64,000 bases of DNA from an uncultured Poribacteria bacterium (GTDB lineage Bacteria > Poribacteria > WGA-4E > WGA-3G): contig OY282383.1 of assembly GCA_958295855.1 (NCBI GenBank), positions 2,088,481-2,152,480 of the forward strand. The letters run 5' to 3'. Under the pieces are notes generated by a model. It was not told the origin of the DNA, did not search any database, and worked only from the letters and a program-made list of their open reading frames with translations. Positions within the stretch are counted from its first letter, which is position 1, and the number at the start of each line of letters is the position of its first letter. Below, piece by piece: positions 9,391-17,174 of the stretch. The position numbers were made by a program, and so were the translations under genes.

Positions 9391-9540
9391 CAACCGTGTC
9401 GCCTCCAGCTCGGAGGAGACGTAAAACGCCTCTGGAGTTCGTGTAAGCCCTACGCTGGTAGGCAGTGAGTGTTGAATGAGGAAGTGTGGCAACTGATGGG
9501 AGAACCTGTTAGATTTGAATAGGTTTGATCAGATATGTAT
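9391..9540 (+). ncRNA. Putative omega (guide-scaffold) RNA at the element's right end
   Basis: The stretch after tnpB can form several hairpins: CCTCCAG with CTCTGGAG, and CCTAC with GTAGG around 9449-9462. It ends at the element boundary, next to former host DNA. TnpB systems of the IS605 family make a guide RNA that overlaps the gene's 3' end and reads into the flank. This assignment rests on position and folding, not on a known sequence match. Confidence 0.5.
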
Positions 9541-9542
9541 AA

Positions 9543-9896
9543 GTCCCACAGAGCGGCTTGGACATTTCTGCGAGAACGTTGCGTGAGAAAGTACAAGCAG
9601 CATTGCGCGCTGAAGGCGTGCCAATCGGACAATGGCAACGCCTACCGGTGCCATCTCAAGAAATTTTCCAGAATCGAATCGGTTACGGTACAGGATGCCC
9701 GTGGCGATGCAACCAGTCCACAGTTGAATACAAAACAGAGGACTATCCCAGAGCCGTTGGATTTATTGACTCTCACTGCTACATCTTCGATGTCAATCCG
9801 CCCAACAACCTCGAGTTAATGGGACTGTACGTCGAAGCGTTCCACAAGGTGATGGATAAGCTTGATGCCGTGCTTGCAGAATCCGCTACGACTTAA
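9543..9896 (+). pseudogene. DegT/DnrJ/EryC1-type aminotransferase, C-terminal fragment
   Basis: About 117 codons match the C-terminal domain of the same aminotransferase family as the fragment at 7869: LDISARTLREKVQAALRAEG, PIGQWQRLPVP, then GCPWRCN and a C-terminal helix ELMGLYVEAFHKVMDKL. The frame is closed by a TAA just upstream at 9540-9542, which marks the element boundary. Between the two fragments the large PLP domain, including the active-site lysine, is gone. The gene cannot make an active enzyme. Confidence 0.8.
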
Positions 9897-10070
9897 CATG
9901 GCTACTTCCCAAAACACATACCTCCGAGCGAGAAAAAACTTCGGAACCATCGGGCATCCTTGAACGTGTCCAATGGATGCGGCTTTCTCCTTATATTTTC
10001 ATGCCCGAAGCGGCGAGACACATACCGCCCCTACGGGGCTTTGTCCGTGTGCCGCGTGGCGATGCTCCTC

Positions 10071-10497
10071 TTTAGCCCTGTAAGGGCGACATGTGTTGTG
10101 TCTGGTGAAAACCAAAAGTTAATAGGGGAATGTAATGGTTGCTTGTCTGAATCGCGGATTACGCGGATTACGCGGATAAACGCGGATTTTAACAGGGTGT
10201 TTTTGTAAAGTCACGTCACGCTACAAGCCTAGCACCGATGAGGCGTTCCTTGTCTGACTGCACATCGCTTATGGGCAAATACGCAGCAAATACGCCGCAA
10301 ATCATGGATGACGCAGATTAACGCGGGGAAGAGAAGAGCCCCTCTTAAAATCCGCGTTTATCCGTGTTATCTGTGATAATCCGTGATTCAGACGAAAAAA
10401 ATCATCCGCGCTCGCAACCTCTTTAGCCCTATAAGGGCGACATGTGTATAGTACCGCGTGCCTCCCCTCCTTTTTAGCCCTATAAGGGCGACATGTA
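10071..10497. repeat. Three copies of the AGCCCT-AGGGC palindromic repeat
   Basis: Copies at 10071-10095, 10422-10446 and 10473-10497 share TTTAGCCCT, a TA or GT step, AAGGGCGACATGT. The core AGCCCT/AGGGC is self-complementary. The same 25-base unit recurs at 20369, 20422, 23467, 23521, 24991 and 25693. Confidence 0.85.
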
Positions 10498-10587
10498 AAC
10501 GCGGGGAAGAGAAGAGCCGTCTTAAAATCCGCGTTTATCCGTGTTTTCCGTGATAATCCGCGATTCAGACGAAAAAATTATCCGCGA
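10321..10587. repeat. Two direct copies of an 88-base repeat
   Basis: 10321-10410 and 10499-10587 share ACGCGGGGAAGAGAAGAGCC, then TTAAAATCCGCGTTTATCC, GTGATAATCCG and ATTCAGACGAAAAAA, with few differences. Each ends in ATCCGCG. They are separated by two of the palindromic units. Confidence 0.8.
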
Positions 10588-10636
10588 TTCAGATGTGGCA
10601 CGGCGAGGCACAAGACCTCGGCCTACAGGCCGCGGG

Positions 10637-10686
10637 GCGATGTCGACGTTCGGGTGCTGCTGCGTGTCTCCGATTTTGCACATCGT
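10637..10686 (-). pseudogene. Remnant second start of the AAA ATPase gene
   Basis: Directly after the ATPase stop (minus strand) the sequence begins again with ATGTGCAAAATCGG and continues for about 50 bases as in the true gene start at 11911-11957. The only differences are a three-base insertion, which adds a His codon after the two Gln codons, and one substitution. Beyond that the similarity ends. It looks like the 5' end of a lost tandem copy. Confidence 0.75.
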
Positions 10687-11954
10687 TATCCACTGATGCT
10701 GTCGCCCTTCAATTCCTCAATCTGGTTGCGGAGTTCTGCAGAACGGTTATAGCGCTCCTCGGCTACATCTCCGTATTCCTGGGGTTCTACACCCCCAAGC
10801 CGGTCGTACTCAATTTCCGCCACCCTCCCATTTTTTTGGAACAGCCATGCGCCAACTTGTTCTTTCTGAAGAAAAACCGGCGGTTCATGCGTCTTCCCTC
10901 CGAGATTAGCTAACTCACCCTCAAGTATCAGGTTGCCTAATTCCTCAAGCAACCAATCACTGTGGGTCGTCACGATAACTCTCACCCCGGCCCGAACCAA
11001 GCGCGCGAGGATGACTGCCATGTCCGCCTGGCCACCGGGATGCAGGTGTGCCTCTGGTTCCTCAATGATGAGCGTATCGCCGGGCTTGATGCCACTGCGA
11101 AGAAACAGCACTAACGGCGCGAGCTCTGATACCATCGCTGAAGTTCTCCCTAAGCTCACTTCATGTCCCGATTCCTTGGGGTGATAGTGGAATTCTGAAT
11201 ACCCGCGTTGTGAATCTGTCACGACTATCTCCCCGGCAAGCATCTGGGATTCTAATGTATCCGCAATCGTCAATATTTCAGGGTTCGATTTCCCGCGCGC
11301 TTTGTAAAGCGTGAGGTGCTGCATAAAATCCACAACCACTGCTGAAAGCGTTGGAATCCCCGAATCTCTGGCGTCCGTATGGACTGTCGGGGCTATAAGC
11401 GAACTCGCGATGAGGCGGTAGCTTTGCATGATGCCACTGCGGGTGGCTGGCAAATAATAACATTGTGCATCGCTGGGATTCTGTTTGGGGTAAAGCATCA
11501 ATTCTGTAGCCAGCGTTCTATTGATGGTGATTTTTCTCCCCTGTGCTTGGAAGGTGAAATGCGAGTCTTCTTGATGTGCTTCACCCAACTTTAGTGAAAC
11601 TTCAAGGCGATTGCAGTCGCTACCGGGGAAACGGATTAAATCCGAAACTGATGCAACATCAAAAGAGCGTTTGAACGCAGCTTCGATAGCTTTCAGATAG
11701 GGAGGAAATTCGCGAAATGCAGCCTCAGAAGTGTCTGGGGGAGGCTGGCCATGTTCTTGTTCAGGGAAGTTGGGAAATTCGCTGAATATACGGTGCAGCA
11801 CATACACTAGCGTCGCAAAATAGGTCTTCCCCGTGTTGCTAGGGCCGACAAATACCGTCAGCGGACGCAAGTCAATACTCGCTTCCGCAATCGGACCGAA
11901 ATTTTTGACAGCGATGTCGACGTTCGGCTGCTGCGTGTCTCCGATTTTGCACAT
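10686..11954 (-). CDS. AAA-family ATPase, OLD/RecF-like
   Basis: A 422-residue ATPase of the ABC/SMC-like AAA group seen in OLD-family nucleases and stand-alone defence ATPases. The Walker A loop is GPSNTGKT near residue 40, following VKNFGPI. The Walker B is LIIEEPEAHLHP, and a following histidine switch reads VIVTTHSDWLLEEL. There is no TOPRIM domain after the ATPase, so it is not a complete OLD nuclease. I start at ATG 11954, eight bases after GGAG, rather than the Met two codons earlier. The repeated gene start after its stop supports this choice, because it also begins at that codon. No partner gene is adjacent. A phage-defence role is possible but only inferred. Confidence 0.75.
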   Translation of the reverse strand: MCKIGDTQQPNVDIAVKNFGPIAEASIDLRPLTVFVGPSNTGKTYFATLVYVLHRIFSEFPNFPEQEHGQPPPDTSEAAFREFPPYLKAIEAAFKRSFDVASVSDLIRFPGSDCNRLEVSLKLGEAHQEDSHFTFQAQGRKITINRTLATELMLYPKQNPSDAQCYYLPATRSGIMQSYRLIASSLIAPTVHTDARDSGIPTLSAVVVDFMQHLTLYKARGKSNPEILTIADTLESQMLAGEIVVTDSQRGYSEFHYHPKESGHEVSLGRTSAMVSELAPLVLFLRSGIKPGDTLIIEEPEAHLHPGGQADMAVILARLVRAGVRVIVTTHSDWLLEELGNLILEGELANLGGKTHEPPVFLQKEQVGAWLFQKNGRVAEIEYDRLGGVEPQEYGDVAEERYNRSAELRNQIEELKGDSISG

Positions 11955-11976
11955 CGTCATTTCTCCGAATAGGGTA

Positions 11977-13350
11977 CTAAAAAAACGTCAAATACGGCTT
12001 TCCAACTATCTCTCGCCATAATAGGACTGCGAGTTCGCGTGCGTGATAATCGCCCCACATGGATGCCTCTCCACACGGAATTTTCCGACCCGCTGGTACA
12101 TGATCCCACCCATTGGGGCGGTGATACACCGAGTGTAATAACAACCCCTGATGCTCTTCAGATTCAGACAGATACGGTTCGGCAAAGAGCGTCTTGGCTA
12201 CCGTTAAACCTGCCTGGTAATAGGAGTGCCCCGCTTCAGATTCGCCATGCTTTTTGAGGTAGTTGCCAAGCCGAATTAACCCTTGTGCCGCAATCGCTGC
12301 AGCGGAACTATCCACCGGTTCAACATCGTTAAACGGATCTGCGGGGACAGCCAAATAATCGTTGCTATATTCGGCTAAACCGGGGGCTCCTGTATCCCAA
12401 TACGGGATTCCATCTTGCGCGGTGTTCGCAATATAGAAATCGGCAGTGGCTTCTGCTGCTTTGCGCATGTGTGCAGTTGCCACTGCGTAACCGCCATAAG
12501 GTTCAAGATCCGCTTCAGTCAACGTATCAAAAAACTCAAGCTGCTCTGCGTAGCCTGTGATAATCCACGCCAATCCACGCGTCCACGTCGTAAAAGGCGA
12601 ATAGCCTTGTTGCGTGCTGGGGCACCGGTAGTTGCCATCGTTGGTATTAAAAATAGACTCGTGGACTACCCGTCCACGCAGATCAAATGCATCACGCCCT
12701 TCGCCGTAGTAGACGTTATAGGCTGCTGTCGTCTGTGAATGTTGGAGCAGGCGTTCCAATAGGCTGATAGCGACATCGCCTTCGCCCATGAGTACTGCAC
12801 CGAGGGTATGTCCGAGTGCCAATACCCGTAGAGAGCGGATTGTGTCTGAAAAAAGCGAATGCGGTCCGTTGAAAGAGGCGATATACCCTGTTCCATCTTT
12901 AATACGGGTCCAGCGACTCGCCTGCACCGCGGCAGAGGCTTTCAGCGCGAGTTCGTAGAAGTGCATCTCGCTATCGTTCCACGGAATCACACCCTCCCGC
13001 ATCAAACGCCGGAGGTTCCCATAAGTGGAAACGTTGTTGAAGCCGTGGTCATGCACACCGATGTGCGTGACATGCGGTGCCATCTTTTCAATCGTGTTTC
13101 GCCTGCCGATCTCAAGGAACTGCTCATCACCGGTGGCATCAAATTGGAGGATAGCAGAACCGAATTGAAAACCTTGTGTCCACTCGGTCCAGCCGCGCGT
13201 CGTGTAGGTACCAGCGACGGTGAAGACAGGGGTGCCTTTTTCAGGGAGCCACGTGTCCTCAATGGCTAAAATTTTTTGACCTGAGCGTTCAAACAGCCTC
13301 TCAATGTGAGGCTTCATGTCGTGAATACGCAATGAATCGTTTATCTGCAT
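11977..13350 (-). CDS. Glycoside hydrolase, GH88-like (unsaturated glucuronyl hydrolase type)
   Basis: A 457-residue alpha/alpha-barrel protein. GVHDHGFNNVSTYGNLRRL and TTWTRGLAWIITGYAEQLEF resemble the conserved HDxGF and TWxRGxAW regions of GH88/GH105 enzymes. These hydrolyse unsaturated uronic acid from oligosaccharides left by polysaccharide lyases, without a classical glycosidase mechanism. There is no signal peptide, so it acts in the cytoplasm. The frame extends 48 codons upstream into low-complexity sequence; I choose the ATG at 13350 (MQINDS), which has GAGAAGAGA upstream and begins the family-like region. Next to sugar oxidoreductases in the wider window, a role in uronate polysaccharide use fits. 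Confidence 0.7.
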   Translation of the reverse strand: MQINDSLRIHDMKPHIERLFERSGQKILAIEDTWLPEKGTPVFTVAGTYTTRGWTEWTQGFQFGSAILQFDATGDEQFLEIGRRNTIEKMAPHVTHIGVHDHGFNNVSTYGNLRRLMREGVIPWNDSEMHFYELALKASAAVQASRWTRIKDGTGYIASFNGPHSLFSDTIRSLRVLALGHTLGAVLMGEGDVAISLLERLLQHSQTTAAYNVYYGEGRDAFDLRGRVVHESIFNTNDGNYRCPSTQQGYSPFTTWTRGLAWIITGYAEQLEFFDTLTEADLEPYGGYAVATAHMRKAAEATADFYIANTAQDGIPYWDTGAPGLAEYSNDYLAVPADPFNDVEPVDSSAAAIAAQGLIRLGNYLKKHGESEAGHSYYQAGLTVAKTLFAEPYLSESEEHQGLLLHSVYHRPNGWDHVPAGRKIPCGEASMWGDYHARELAVLLWREIVGKPYLTFF

Positions 13351-13521
13351 TGTAGTATACTTATCTCTTCTCAATGGCCTTATTAATGCCAGGAGTGACG
13401 CAAGTTCACTGCCTTGGCTAGCGGGATGGGAAAAATGAAAGATTGAAAGACGTGGGGAAGAGCTTCCATTCTTCCCAATCTTCCATCCTTCCACTCTTTA
13501 ATATCCGCGTTGTGAATTGCA

Positions 13522-14028
13522 TTACGGTGTGTCTGTGGAAGGAGCGTCTTTATACCGCTCACATATCACTTTGATAAGATTGGTTGTGGATTTACCGGGG
13601 ACGTTGAGTCCGACGATAACCTTGCCGCCGTTTTTCTCAACAACTTCTCTTTCAACGAGTTGCTCCAGTTTATAGTCGCCCCCTTTGACGTGGAGACTTG
13701 GCTTGAGTTCAGAGAGCAAGGCAATCGGCGTTAATTCTGGAAAGAGGACGACATAATTGACACATTCCAGCCCGGCGAGCATTTCTGCGCGTTCTGCTTC
13801 AGGAACAAGCGGACGATTCTCGCCTTTGAGCTGCCGCACCGAGCTATCGCTGTTGAGTGCCACCACAAGCACATCCCCAAGCTGGCGTGCTGCCTGGAGG
13901 TACCGGAGATGCCCCAAGTGAAGGACATCGAAACAACCGTTGGTAGTGACGACAACGTTGCCTTCAACTTTCGATTGCTGAAGGATGGATGCAAGTTCGT
14001 TGCGAGGGTAGATTTTTGGGCGTAACAT
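13522..14028 (-). CDS. rfaE2: HldE/RfaE2-like nucleotidyltransferase
   Basis: A 168-residue single-domain cytidylyltransferase-fold enzyme. NGCFDVLHLGHLRYLQ holds the HxGH motif (residues 37-40), followed by LKGENRPLVP and VKGGDY, as in the adenylyltransferase half of HldE (RfaE domain II). That enzyme makes ADP-heptose from heptose 1-phosphate for lipopolysaccharide. Here the kinase domain is absent, as in organisms with split rfaE1 and rfaE2. Length is typical. No heptose kinase is adjacent, so the exact sugar is not certain. Confidence 0.85.
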   Translation of the reverse strand: MLRPKIYPRNELASILQQSKVEGNVVVTTNGCFDVLHLGHLRYLQAARQLGDVLVVALNSDSSVRQLKGENRPLVPEAERAEMLAGLECVNYVVLFPELTPIALLSELKPSLHVKGGDYKLEQLVEREVVEKNGGKVIVGLNVPGKSTTNLIKVICERYKDAPSTDTP

Positions 14029-14182
14029 TTTCTATATTTTCGATAAGCGGCTTCTCGGGTGCCTAAAAATAAAAAAGTTGTTCGTTAATTGCTCACAACT
14101 CGGTTTTAAAACATTAATAGTTTAGCACAGTGTAGCGAGTTTAGCAAGTAGGAATTTCCAAGCTTCTTTCTTAAACAGATTA

Positions 14183-14211
14183 TTGCACAATACTCGAATT
14201 TTTGTTATAAT
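14183..14211 (+). promoter_or_regulatory. Sigma-70-type promoter for the EF-Tu-like gene
   Basis: TTGCAC at 14183-14188, a 17-base spacer and TATAAT at 14206-14211. The start codon lies 58 bases downstream, after GGAGGAGAAATAG. Confidence 0.75.
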
Positions 14212-14268
14212 AAAAGAGATACCACAATCAAGAATCACTCCCTCAGAGACATCATGGAGGAGAAATAG

Positions 14269-15429
14269 ATGGACGAAAAGAGAACACCCAGACATCGCGC
14301 ACTGCCTATCTGCACGCTTGGCGCACCAGGGCACGGAAAAACAACGCTGACCGCGGCGATCGCAAAAGTCGTCGCGAGGATTGGTGCTATCTACACAAAT
14401 GGAGCCAGCGATTTTGAAGCACAACCCCCAATGCACCATCCGATCCGAGAGGGGGTTGGCATCACCTACCGCGCAATAGATTACGAAACCAGCGGCAAAT
14501 TTTATACGCAGATCGACTGCGAGGAGCCGCTCGATGTTGTTAAAATGTTGGTCAGCGGTTCGCCCGCGATTCAGGGAGCGATTTGGGTAGTGAACGCTGT
14601 TGATGGTGTTACACACGCCTCCGAGGCCCACCTCCGCCTTGCGAGCCACACGCACCTCCCCACGGTGATTCCTTTTCTCAATACCGGGGGTGTTTCAAAA
14701 GACGATGAACTGTTGGATATCTGCCAGTTGGAGATGCGCGAGTTACTTAGCGAGTGTGGGTGGCAGGAAGAAACCGCCCCGATGATTGTCGGAGACGCAC
14801 GCAAGGCGTTAACCTATAAGGGCAACAAACTTGCCTCCGCCCAATGGAAACCGATTGTCGACCTCATCTTTGCACTGAATCGGTGTATGCCTCAGCCTGT
14901 GAACCCTGCACACTTACCGCTTATTATGCCAATTTATGAACTCACTGAGGAGACACAGGAGAGTGTACGGGTACGCGGCGAAATTGTTCACGGGCAGCTG
15001 GCAGTGGGGCAAGCAGTTGATATTGTCGGCAAAGGGGACCGAATCAAAACCCGGTGCCTCGGCATAAAAGAGAATGAAGTGCTCGTGGAGTCCGAACCGG
15101 AGTGGCTGTCTGTCGGGCAAGTGCTTTGCACGCCCAAGACTATCAAATCGCATGCGGTGTTTACAGCAATTATCTATCTGCTGACGCACGAGGAAAGCGG
15201 AACGCATATCCCGCTCATCGAAAACGATCGACCTGATATCTACTTGTGGGGGGTGGATATGCCAGCTTCCTTGCAACTCCCGCCGGAGTTATCAATTCTC
15301 ACACCGGGGACTTACGCCCACGTCACCGTTGGGCTTGATTTGCCACTGGCGATGGAAGTCGGCACCCGGTTTGAGGTTAAAAAGATGGGCTCGCGCATCG
15401 GAATCGGCGTTGTGACTGGCATGGCATAA
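14269..15429 (+). CDS. Degenerate EF-Tu paralog lacking G3 and G4 motifs
   Basis: A 386-residue protein that follows EF-Tu along its full length. The P-loop GAPGHGKTTLTAAI (residues 18-25) is intact. The switch II region DCPGH reads DCEEP (83-87), the NKxD guanine motif reads NTGG (138-141), and the third guanine motif (SAL) reads DAR. Domain 2 has lost the RGT-type tRNA motif. Domain 3 is well preserved (HIPLIENDRPDIYLW, PGTYAHVTVGL, RFEVKKMGSRIGIGVVTG). The nucleotide pocket could still hold phosphate but should neither recognise guanine normally nor hydrolyse GTP. It has its own promoter and a strong ribosome-binding site, so it is not a decaying pseudogene. A role in sequestering EF-Ts or tRNA, or in stress, is speculation. 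Confidence 0.8.
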   Translation: MDEKRTPRHRALPICTLGAPGHGKTTLTAAIAKVVARIGAIYTNGASDFEAQPPMHHPIREGVGITYRAIDYETSGKFYTQIDCEEPLDVVKMLVSGSPAIQGAIWVVNAVDGVTHASEAHLRLASHTHLPTVIPFLNTGGVSKDDELLDICQLEMRELLSECGWQEETAPMIVGDARKALTYKGNKLASAQWKPIVDLIFALNRCMPQPVNPAHLPLIMPIYELTEETQESVRVRGEIVHGQLAVGQAVDIVGKGDRIKTRCLGIKENEVLVESEPEWLSVGQVLCTPKTIKSHAVFTAIIYLLTHEESGTHIPLIENDRPDIYLWGVDMPASLQLPPELSILTPGTYAHVTVGLDLPLAMEVGTRFEVKKMGSRIGIGVVTGMA

Positions 15430-15437
15430 AAAAATTA

Positions 15438-15989
15438 TCAATCTTCATCTTCCGGTTCAAGCACAATTCCCAATTGTACAGCGAGGGCTTCTCGAATTTG
15501 ATTGAGTTGCTTCTGCGTTGTTATTGATAGTTCGGTTGTATGCCTCCTAACTTCTTCCTGATTTTCCTTGAGGCGCGCCGCCGTTCGTTGTTCCCTCTGT
15601 TCCATCTGTTTCTCAAGCCTATCAAATTTACCCTCAAGCCCATCAAATTTACCCTCAAGCCCATCAAATTTACCCTCAATGCCAGTTACCCTATCCTTTA
15701 GCGTAGCCACATCATGCACAATGTCTCTGAGTTGCGTTTTCATTTGCAGGATTAAAATGAAAATTGGGATAAAAAAAGCGGCGAACAAACCCATAATCGC
15801 GAATAACATATTATCCAACCGTCCGTCTACGCTACCCAGGGTTTCGTTCAGATGGCTTAAGGTTACTTCAATCTTTGTGAAGCGTACTTCTTGTTCCACG
15901 GGATTTTGTTCCACGGGGTTATTTTGCGCCACTGCTATCTGCGAAAAAAGCACGAGGCAAAGCCCACACAATACCCATCGAATTTTCAT
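15438..15989 (-). CDS. Membrane-anchored coiled-coil protein with seven-residue repeats
   Basis: 183 residues, not assigned to a family. It starts with a signal peptide ending at VAQ, then a conserved-looking helix VRFTKIEVTLSHLNETLGSVDGRLDN, and a transmembrane segment (MLFAIMGLFAAFFIPIFILI). A cytoplasmic or periplasmic coiled coil follows, containing three near-identical copies of LEGKFDG, each encoded by a 21-base repeat at 15615-15682. The ATG is followed by a basic MKIRW. A similar but much shorter helix-plus-repeat protein occurs at 32325. It ends nine bases after the convergent EF-Tu-like gene. Confidence 0.6.
   Translation of the reverse strand: MKIRWVLCGLCLVLFSQIAVAQNNPVEQNPVEQEVRFTKIEVTLSHLNETLGSVDGRLDNMLFAIMGLFAAFFIPIFILILQMKTQLRDIVHDVATLKDRVTGIEGKFDGLEGKFDGLEGKFDRLEKQMEQREQRTAARLKENQEEVRRHTTELSITTQKQLNQIREALAVQLGIVLEPEDED
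15615..15682. repeat. 21-base tandem repeat inside a coiled-coil gene
   Basis: About three copies of CATCAAATTTACCCTCAAGC plus one base. They encode the heptad LEGKFDG on the minus strand, so copy number changes keep both the frame and the coiled-coil register. Confidence 0.85.
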
Positions 15990-16100
15990 AATGTGAATTC
16001 CTCTCTAATTAAACTTTAACGTCAGTATATCATATCGTATTACGTTTAAGCAACTATTTTAAAGCGCGCGGGTTCTAACCGCGCCTACAGATTTTATTTT

Positions 16101-16808
16101 TTAGCGGGCGGCGGCAATTGCGTCACCTAGCCCAAGGGCACCGGTATATAAAGCACGTCCGATAATTGCACCGCTGGCACCGATCTGTTTCAGGGCCTCC
16201 ACATCGGCAAGCGACGTGACACCGCCTGAACCAATCACATCCGCGGAGACTGCATCAACGATGCACGCTGTAGCACCAACATTGGGTCCCTTGAGCATGC
16301 CATCGCTTTTGATATCGGTGTAAATAAGCGTTTGTACTTCCGCCATCTCCCGGGCGAATTCAACTGCAGGCTTTTGAGAAACCTCTAACCACCCATCTGT
16401 GGCAACCATGCCGTCTTTCGCGTCAATGCCGACAGCGATGCGCTCCCCATATCGCGCGCAAGCCTGTTTAACTAAACTCGGTTGTTTAAGGGCAGCCGTG
16501 CCTAAAATTGCCCGATGAACACCCAGTGCCAAAACTGCATCTAGCTGCTCCAGCGTCCGGATGCCACCCCCGAGCTGGACTGGCATGTCAAGCGCGTTGG
16601 CAATCTCACGAACAATGTGCAGGTTTGCCGACTCACCTTGAAACGCGCCATCCAGATCTACGAGGTGCAGATATTCGGCACCCTCTGCTTGCCACCGCCG
16701 CGCCATTTCCACAGGTACATCTGAGAAGACAGTCTCCTGTGTCGCGATGCCCTGTACGAGATTGACACACTTCCCACCGCGAAGATCGATTGCTGGTAGT
16801 ATTTGCAA
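16101..16808 (-). CDS. hisA: ProFAR isomerase HisA
   Basis: A 235-residue TIM barrel that catalyses the fourth step of histidine synthesis, isomerising ProFAR to PRFAR. ILPAIDLRGGKCVNLVQG at the N-terminus, HLVDLDGAFQG, the phosphate-binding LGGGIRT and GSGGVTS, and IGRALYTG at the C-terminus are all canonical. The catalytic aspartates are in AIDLRGG and YTDIKSDG. No other his gene is adjacent, so the pathway is dispersed. Upstream, between this gene and the divergent FmdB-type gene, lies a 29-base tandem repeat. Confidence 0.93.
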   Translation of the reverse strand: MQILPAIDLRGGKCVNLVQGIATQETVFSDVPVEMARRWQAEGAEYLHLVDLDGAFQGESANLHIVREIANALDMPVQLGGGIRTLEQLDAVLALGVHRAILGTAALKQPSLVKQACARYGERIAVGIDAKDGMVATDGWLEVSQKPAVEFAREMAEVQTLIYTDIKSDGMLKGPNVGATACIVDAVSADVIGSGGVTSLADVEALKQIGASGAIIGRALYTGALGLGDAIAAAR

Positions 16809-16850
16809 AGTCTTTCCCTTTCGTCATCACATTCTAAAAAATACGTTCGT

Positions 16851-17075
16851 AGTGGCAGGTCTTGTGCCTGCCTTATAGTAGTGGCAGGTGTTGTGCCTGC
16901 CTTATAGTAGTGGCAGGTCTTGTGCCTGCCTTATAGTAGTAGCAGGTCTTGTGCCTGCCTTATAGTAGTAGCAGGTCTTGTGCCTGCCTTATAGTAGTAG
17001 CAGGTCTTGTGCCTGCCTTATAGTAGTAGCAGGTCTTGTGCCTGCCCTATAGTAGTGGCAGGTGCAGTTTCTGCC
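16851..17075. repeat. 29-base tandem repeat, seven full copies plus a partial
   Basis: Unit AGTRGCAGGTCTTGTGCC followed by TGCCTTATAGT, starting at 16851, 16880, 16909, 16938, 16967, 16996 and 17025; a diverged part follows at 17054. Each unit contains the hairpin GGCAGG/CCTGCC. Single related hairpins occur at about 10602 and 51055. It fills the divergent intergenic region between hisA and the FmdB-type gene. Confidence 0.93.
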
Positions 17076-17093
17076 CGCTATGGCACATTTGAC

Positions 17094-17122
17094 TTGACAT
17101 TTGCACGTTTAACGTTTATAAT
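17094..17122 (+). promoter_or_regulatory. Consensus promoter for the FmdB-type gene
   Basis: TTGACA (17094-17099), 17-base spacer, TATAAT (17117-17122). Both boxes match consensus exactly. It lies directly downstream of the tandem repeat. Confidence 0.85.
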
Positions 17123-17174
17123 TTATTAGAAGATGCTTTTTTTATCAACTAAGAAATGGAGGAGCAGTTCCATA

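Larger units (their letters stand above)
8061..9540 (+). mobile_element. IS200/IS605-type TnpB-only element inserted in an aminotransferase gene
   Basis: The element lies between the two halves of a DegT-type gene. The limits are set by where homology to the host protein stops and are approximate. From left to right it holds an A/T-rich end with two imperfect copies of a roughly 31-base unit containing GTAAAATC, a consensus promoter, a structured leader, an interrupted tnpB, and a structured 3' region ending near AGGTTTGATCAG. No tnpA transposase is present, so it would depend on one in trans. Around 250-300 codons of the host gene are absent, so the event was not a simple insertion. Confidence 0.75.
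9897..10685. other. Gene-free repeat field
   Basis: No convincing coding region is present. It contains three copies of the TTTAGCCCT-type palindrome (10071, 10422, 10473), two direct copies of an 88-base unit rich in CGCGGATAAACGCGG-like words (10321 and 10499), a hairpin GGCACAAGACCT (about 10602), and at its right end a remnant of the ATPase gene start. Confidence 0.75.

Noticed and set aside
9535..9819. Plus-strand frame of 94 codons over the aminotransferase remnant
   Set aside because: It lies in a different frame from the recognisable DegT C-terminus and shows no family features.
13445..13485. Hairpin GGGGAAGA/TCTTCCC upstream of the GH88-like gene
   Set aside because: Lies in an A/T- and G/A-biased low-complexity stretch without a T-run; too weak to call a terminator.
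16851..17075. CRISPR array
   Set aside because: The 29-base units abut directly without spacers, so this is a tandem repeat and not a CRISPR array.
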